64,000 nucleotides of DNA from contig NZ_CP108054.1 in NCBI RefSeq assembly GCF_036173125.1, positions 5,332,001-5,396,000 on the forward strand, read 5' to 3'. Shown piece by piece: positions 59,980-64,000 of the stretch; within the stretch, counting starts at the first letter, position 1, and the number at the start of each line of letters is the position of its first letter. The translations under genes were made by a program, and so were the position numbers. The stretch is from Streptomyces sp. NBC_00286. GTDB lineage: Bacteria > Actinomycetota > Actinomycetes > Streptomycetales > Streptomycetaceae. The notes under the pieces were generated by a model, which saw only the letters and a program-made list of their open reading frames with translations, ran no database searches and had not been told where the DNA came from.

Positions 59980-60897
59980 TCAGCCGCAGGCGCCGTCGTC
60001 GTGCCACACGGCCCAGGAGGCCGGGTTGTCGGGTACGGCATCGGTGGAGTAGAAGGTCGCCCTGAACTTGTGGCCCGCGAAGGAGACCACGTCACCGGGG
60101 ACGTACGACCGGGTGGAGCTCCACGCGGCCGGGCAGTCGCCGTTCTCTGCGCCGGTGCGGGCGATGGTTACGTGGATCCCGTTGGAGGCGGCGGACTCGT
60201 TCCCGGCCGCGTCCCGGGCTTTGACGGTGTAGTCGTGGGCGCTGTCCGCGGGCAAGTCGTTGAGCGTGGCGCTGGTGTCCGTGACCGTGGTGACCTTGCT
60301 GGAGCCGTCGTAGATGTCGTAACCGGTCACGCCGGCGTTGTCGTTGGAGGCGTCCCAGGCCAGCGACACGCTGGTCGGCGTCTGGCTGGCGGAGCGCAGG
60401 TTCGCTGGGGCGGACGGCGCCTGCGTGTCCCCGCCGCCACCGCCGCCGCTGCCGTTCCCGCCGTCGTTGACGAACTTCCAGGTGACGGGGACGACGCCGA
60501 GGTCCAGGTTGGGTTCCAGCTTCTGGAAGGCGGACTTACTCAGGTCGATCTGTTCCCGCGTGCACCCCATGCACTTGTCCTTGACCGGCAAGGTGAGCGT
60601 CTTGCCGTTGTAGGTGACCTCGATGGAAACGCCCTTGCAGAGGTTGTCATTGTTCGGGTTGGCGGAGGTGAACAACTCGTGGGAGACCGCGACGAGATCC
60701 TCGGTGACGGCGTTGATGCCGGGGCCGCACGCGCTCGGTCCCACGTCGTCGTACCAGGTCATCTTGCCGCTGGTGGTCTCGCTGACGGGGGCTGCGGACA
60801 AGTCCCGGCCGAGGCCGAAAACCGCGACCGCGACGGCGCCCAGCAGGGCACAGGCCAACAGGACCGTCATGACTGTTCTCTTCAGAGCATGCTGCAT
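59980..60897 (-). CDS. Secreted expansin-like (RlpA/DPBB) protein with FnIII and chitin-binding domains
   Basis: 305-residue exported multidomain protein. Signal peptide: VMTVLLACALLGAVAVAVFG. The first domain (about residues 40-145) is a double-psi beta-barrel of the RlpA/expansin kind: GKMTWYDDVGPSACGPG, AVSHELFTSANPNNDNLC, LPVKDKCMGCTREQIDLSKS. A Gly-rich linker leads to an FnIII domain (APSAPANLRSASQTPTSVSL, YTVKARDAAGNES). A C-terminal CBM5/12-like domain follows (CPAAWSSTRSYVPGDVVSFA). ATG at 60895-60897 follows GGGGAGG. It may loosen chitin or cell walls, or act like the Streptomyces papain-inhibitor type of DPBB protein. Confidence 0.9.
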   Translation of the reverse strand: MQHALKRTVMTVLLACALLGAVAVAVFGLGRDLSAAPVSETTSGKMTWYDDVGPSACGPGINAVTEDLVAVSHELFTSANPNNDNLCKGVSIEVTYNGKTLTLPVKDKCMGCTREQIDLSKSAFQKLEPNLDLGVVPVTWKFVNDGGNGSGGGGGGDTQAPSAPANLRSASQTPTSVSLAWDASNDNAGVTGYDIYDGSSKVTTVTDTSATLNDLPADSAHDYTVKARDAAGNESAASNGIHVTIARTGAENGDCPAAWSSTRSYVPGDVVSFAGHKFRATFYSTDAVPDNPASWAVWHDDGACG

Positions 60898-61706
60898 ACG
60901 TCCTCCCCGGGACGGGTGAGATGGCGAACGGGACCAACCGCGCGTCGTATGCCGCGCGGCGACAGCGCAGACAAAACGGGGGGGGAACCCTTGCGCGGTT
61001 CAAAGCCCACCGACGTCGCCGAGCCTGGTCAGACGGAGTTCAGCCCCCCGGGGCCGCGCGCCGGCGCCGACGCGCATCGGGGTGGCCGGTGAGGGGCGCT
61101 GCGGCGTTCAGGCAGGTCACGCCATCGAAAAGCGGCAGTCAAGAGCTCACCGCCGCGGGCACTGTTCCCAGGACCTGCCACACGGCTGAGCAACCCGAAC
61201 AACAAGCGGACGCCGCAACGACTGCACTTGTATGTCGCTCAGCCGTCCCAGGCCCATCTCGCGGATGAACGAGGCAACGTCGTCAAACCTTCGCCGACGC
61301 ACGGTGGGTGGCAGATTCCGACGTCGCCTCGATGACGACCTCGCCGTCGACGGAGTGGCCGACCGTGGCGGTGTCAGGGCCGACTACTCGCTCATCGTGG
61401 CAGGCCCTGGCATTGGTGCCGGCATCGGCGCTCATCACCCAAAGCGGATTGCCCACGCGACCAACGCATACCCAGCGTCGGCCAGGCCGCAGAAAGGGGG
61501 TGTGGGCCGGCGGTTCGAGGCTGCCGGAAGGCTGGGGAAAGCCCAGGCCAGAAGGCTTCTGGCCTGGGCTTCTCGTTGCCGGTATCAGCCCGCGTACGGG
61601 CCGGTCCGTGGACTGCCCCGCGAGTTCCATGCCGGGGCTGTTCCCGGCCGGGCCCGTCGGGACTTTCACCTTCGGTTCATCGAGGCGGCGGCTTCGCCAC
61701 CGAACC
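60898..61706. other. Gene-poor region
   Basis: 809 bases with several long overlapping open frames in both directions (typical GC-rich shadows), none with a convincing start site, codon pattern or recognisable domain. A minus-strand frame ending near 61283 (TATVGHSVDGEVVIEATSES) is the most protein-like but is unsupported. The only firm structure is the hairpin at 61539-61571. Confidence 0.5.
61539..61571. terminator. Strong 15-bp hairpin
   Basis: AAGCCCAGGCCAGAA (61539-61553) pairs perfectly with 61557-61571 across a 3-base loop. It lies about 135 bp beyond the stop of the repeat-rich minus-strand gene and is probably its terminator. Confidence 0.82.
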
Positions 61707-62828
61707 TCACCGGCCTCGGCCTGGGCTTGGGGCCCGCTGGGGGCCCCCGTTGCCACCTCCGTACCCGCCCCTATACCCGCCCCTATTTGTGGGTCCGGTC
61801 CCGTAGTAGGAGTTTCCACTGGCGTAGCTGACGGAGTTTGTGGTGTTTGTGGCGGGGTTTGTGGTGTTTGTGACGGAGGTTGTGCTGTAGGTGTAGGGGT
61901 AGGGATTTGTGGTGTTGGCGACGGGGGTTGTGCTGTAGGTGTAGGGGTTTGCGGTGTTGGTGGGGGCGTGGTTGCCCGCCGGTACCGTGTTCAGCGGGCG
62001 GGAAAAGTTCGGCCCCGGGTACCCCTGTGCTGGCGGGTACCCCTGTGCTGGCGGGTACCCCTGCCCCGGAAGGCTGTGGCCGGCTGGCAGTGTATTGCCA
62101 GGCGGCATCGTGGTCATCGGGATCGGCCGGGTGCTGTAAGGAAGGCTCTCTGTGGGCTGCCGCCCGGAAGCTGGTTGGCCATATGCGAGCGCACCGGTCG
62201 CCGTGCCAAGGTTATGTACCCCTTGATAGTCCAGCGCCCGGTTCGGGTCAGTGTTGGGGAGGTAGCTGATGCCGCCCATGACCGACGTGCCGGTGTGGAT
62301 ACCGGCGGCGACCGACCTCATCCAGTCCCCCCAGTTGCCGGTTTGAGCGGCGGACGCCGCGTACCGGACCATTCTCCTGGCTGCGCCACCCGCCTCCAGG
62401 GTGACGCCGGCCCCGGTGAGAACCGCCCCCACCACCGGATGCCTGGGCTGAGTCAGCCTGCCCGCCGCCTGGACGAGGTGAGGGCCGACGATCTCGGCGA
62501 AGTCCTTAAGCCCTTGACTGTTTTCGCGAGCCCATTGCCTCCCGGCTTCCCACGTGTCTACGAACCAACTGCCGTCCGACCGTTGGCCGGCCGCGTGGTA
62601 CGTTCCACTCCCCCTAAGGTCGACCCACCTCAGCGTGGCTCGCCTGTCCGGCTCTCGAGTAGGGGCGCTGTCCTCGAGGCGATCGAGAGTTTGGATAGCT
62701 CGGCGGTCTTCCCCGTTCTGTTCCATGAAGGCACGCAGGCCTTCGATGCCCAAGTAGCTGTCGACGGAACTGGTGGAGTCGTCGCTACCCGAGCCTGTGT
62801 GATCTCGCCTTCGGGCTCCTTGAACCAT
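61707..62828 (-). CDS. Unknown protein with repeat-rich C-terminal half
   Basis: 373-residue protein I do not recognise. ATG at 62826-62828 has AAGGA six bases upstream. The N-terminal 100 residues are charged, with YLGIEGLRAFMEQNGEDRR. The middle has helices VVGAVLTGAGVTLEAGGAA and YAASAAQTGNWGDWMRSVAA, which may be mildly membrane-active. The C-terminal 160 residues are low-complexity: three GYPPAQ units, two copies of a YTYSTTxVxNTTNP unit, then Gly/Arg-rich GGYRGGYGGGNGGPQRAPSP. Such tails are seen in surface or polymorphic accessory proteins. It is divergent from the DUF4913-like gene. Confidence 0.65.
   Translation of the reverse strand: MVQGARRRDHTGSGSDDSTSSVDSYLGIEGLRAFMEQNGEDRRAIQTLDRLEDSAPTREPDRRATLRWVDLRGSGTYHAAGQRSDGSWFVDTWEAGRQWARENSQGLKDFAEIVGPHLVQAAGRLTQPRHPVVGAVLTGAGVTLEAGGAARRMVRYAASAAQTGNWGDWMRSVAAGIHTGTSVMGGISYLPNTDPNRALDYQGVHNLGTATGALAYGQPASGRQPTESLPYSTRPIPMTTMPPGNTLPAGHSLPGQGYPPAQGYPPAQGYPGPNFSRPLNTVPAGNHAPTNTANPYTYSTTPVANTTNPYPYTYSTTSVTNTTNPATNTTNSVSYASGNSYYGTGPTNRGGYRGGYGGGNGGPQRAPSPGRGR
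61850..62075. repeat. Intragenic tandem repeats
   Basis: An 18-bp unit (CCCCTGTGCTGGCGGGTA) is repeated three times near 62018-62070, encoding GYPPAQ. A longer unit of about 48-54 bp with GTTGTGCTGTAGGTGTAGGG occurs twice at about 61885-61955. Both are in frame inside the repeat-rich gene and may vary in copy number between strains. Confidence 0.75.
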
Positions 62829-63054
62829 CTCGGATCCTTTCACGAAGCAGGAGATCTGCTCGTGAGGAGCACAACGGAACCGGAGCCCCAACGGTTCAAT
62901 GGACGCCGGCTCCCGGGGACGCTCATCGTAGAACTGGGAGCCCCGAAGGAGTCGCGCCCTCTCAGCCGTCACCAGGTGGCCAGTGAACCGTTCGCGGTGC
63001 GTGCACGTGTCATCCCTGCGCCAACCGAAGCCGCCGAGAGAAAGCAGGACAGCC

Positions 63055-63567
63055 ATGTCCACTGAGACCGCCGAGGTCTCCGGAGCCGAGCGAGGCCCCG
63101 CTCCCGCCGAGGAGGCCGACGTGAAGCCGGACAGTGCGGCTCCCCAGGAGAAACCTCCGAGCCCACCACACTTCATCCTCTACATGGAGGGGCCCGAATA
63201 CGGGCACACGCTGCGGCAGTTGACCCTATGGGCCCACCACGTGCTGCTGCCGGTCTATGGCAGGGAGGTCACCTCCACGGCCCCGTGGTGCTCCCGTTGG
63301 TGGGAGCACCCGGAGGCGGTCGCCCAGCTTCACGGACTGTGGCTCGCCTGGGGCGAGTTGACCGGTCCAGGCTCCGGGATGTGCGGGCCCGCGAACTGGC
63401 ACCGCGACTACCTGGGACCGGTGATGGGCGCCCTCCGGGACCCGATGGGCCCCTTCGCCGGCTGCAAGCCCGGCGGCCACCGGCCGAAGGAGAAACCTCC
63501 CGTCGACGCCATGGACCCGTTTGGCCCGCCGCCCGGACCTCCGCCCCCGCCACCCCCTCCGGTCTGA
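63055..63567 (+). CDS. DUF4913-like protein
   Basis: 170-residue soluble protein. ATG at 63055 follows GCAGGACA. The N-terminal 40 residues are acidic/Pro-rich. The core has YGREVTSTAPWCSRWWEHPE, AVAQLHGLWLAWGELTGPG and NWHRDYLGPVMGALRDPMGP then FAGCKPGGH, the DUF4913 pattern (WCxxWWxHPEA, HRDxLxPxxxxL, GPFxxC). The Pro-rich tail ends PPPPPPPV. DUF4913 proteins occur mostly in actinomycete plasmids and integrative elements beside transfer genes; their function is unknown. Confidence 0.8.
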   Translation: MSTETAEVSGAERGPAPAEEADVKPDSAAPQEKPPSPPHFILYMEGPEYGHTLRQLTLWAHHVLLPVYGREVTSTAPWCSRWWEHPEAVAQLHGLWLAWGELTGPGSGMCGPANWHRDYLGPVMGALRDPMGPFAGCKPGGHRPKEKPPVDAMDPFGPPPGPPPPPPPPV

Positions 63568-63721
63568 CCGAGGCGTTACGGGCAGCCGAGAGCGGATGTA
63601 CGCCTTAGAAGCTGTTGTCTTTCCGGACATGATCGATGGGTTTCTGCTGGTCAGGCATAGTGCCCGGGGTTCGGTGGCAGGGATGGCGCGTCATGTTGTC
63701 CCGGCCGGGAGGGTGCTGTTG

Positions 63722-64000
63722 ATGCCGTCGGTGATGGGGTTGTTGGAGGACCAGGAGCGTGCTGCCCGGCAGCGGGTGGAAGTACTGCGCGAGCAGACGG
63801 ACCGGCTATTGGCGGAGTTGCACGAGGCGGAGACGGACTGGCAGGAGCTGGTGATCTCGCAGCGGAGGGTCAGCGGGGTGCTGGCCGGGCAACTCCGGGA
63901 GGAAGGAGCGGAGTTGGAGCAACCGGTGGCTGTCGCGGCCGAAGTGCCGGCGCCCGGACCGGTCGTGAACGCGGAGACGAAGACGCAGGTCGTGGCACCG
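63722..64000 (+). CDS. Coiled-coil protein, partial at window edge
   Basis: At least 93 residues, open to the right edge. ATG at 63722 has GGGAGG nine bases upstream; ATG at 63683 is an alternative. The N-terminal part is a strongly helical coiled coil: MGLLEDQERAARQRVEVLRE then QTDRLLAELHEAETDWQEL, followed by an Ala/Pro/Val-rich segment. It resembles small coiled-coil plus HTH proteins frequent near Streptomyces transposases, but the DNA-binding part would lie beyond the window. Confidence 0.55.
   Translation, partial: MPSVMGLLEDQERAARQRVEVLREQTDRLLAELHEAETDWQELVISQRRVSGVLAGQLREEGAELEQPVAVAAEVPAPGPVVNAETKTQVVAP

Noticed and set aside
61283..61819. Minus-strand 178-codon frame in the gene-poor region
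   Set aside because: Partly overlaps the hairpin and the end of the next gene, with no ribosome site or recognisable domain.
61850..62075. Repeats near 62 kb considered as a CRISPR or integron array
   Set aside because: Units are adjacent without spacers and are coding repeats of one protein.

Overview
The window is high-GC actinomycete DNA, almost certainly from a Streptomyces chromosome. The left end shows this best: a valine dehydrogenase gene (vdh), a conserved unknown gene, bldC, a DUF6274-type small protein, an HrpA-type helicase and a tRNA-Asp/tRNA-Phe group, an order I know from the Streptomyces core chromosome. Weakly paired GC-rich terminators, GTG and TTG starts with good Shine-Dalgarno sites, and Streptomyces-type intergenic repeats agree with this. 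No name below rests on a database search.

Layout. 1-8.3 kb: vdh (partial), bldC, hrpA, two identical tRNA-Asp genes, tRNA-Phe, and a tnpB remnant. 8.4-16.9 kb: a broken zinc alcohol dehydrogenase, an SDR with a divergent MarR regulator, an OmpR-type response regulator, a class F sortase with a Pro/Thr-rich membrane-anchored partner, an ECF sigma factor with a membrane partner, an SAV2177-type methyltransferase and an ABC exporter pair. 17.1-28.8 kb: a carbohydrate/sulfate-ester locus with an MHS-type transporter, two Cys-type sulfatases, a GH51 arabinofuranosidase, a Tat-exported GH43-like enzyme, a ROK regulator and a SsuABC/TauABC-like ABC importer. The locus looks built to strip and import sulfated, arabinose-containing material.

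28.9-38.0 kb is an accessory stretch. It holds small zinc-ribbon-like proteins, gene remnants (TRIC channel, ChW repeats, IclR regulator), a ricin-B/GH19 chitinase, a PGRP-type amidase and two paralogous DUF418 membrane proteins.

38.1-59.2 kb is the most striking part: two paralogous type IV secretion-like clusters arranged as a mirror image around one ECF sigma gene. Cluster A (38071-48823) encodes a TraG/VirD4-like coupling ATPase, a VirB4-like ATPase, an SCO6880-type membrane protein, a VirB6-like polytopic protein, a bitopic protein, two VirB2-like small membrane proteins and a P-loop-like protein. Divergent from these are a lytic transglycosylase and a TPR-like protein. Cluster B (49893-59230) repeats most of the set and adds a lipoprotein and a bifunctional SLT-NlpC/P60 hydrolase, but has no coupling protein. 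Neither cluster has a recognisable relaxase or integrase in the window.

59.3-64 kb: a small secreted protein, an expansin-like/FnIII/chitin-binding secreted protein, a repeat-rich unknown protein, a DUF4913-type protein, and a partial coiled-coil protein at the edge.
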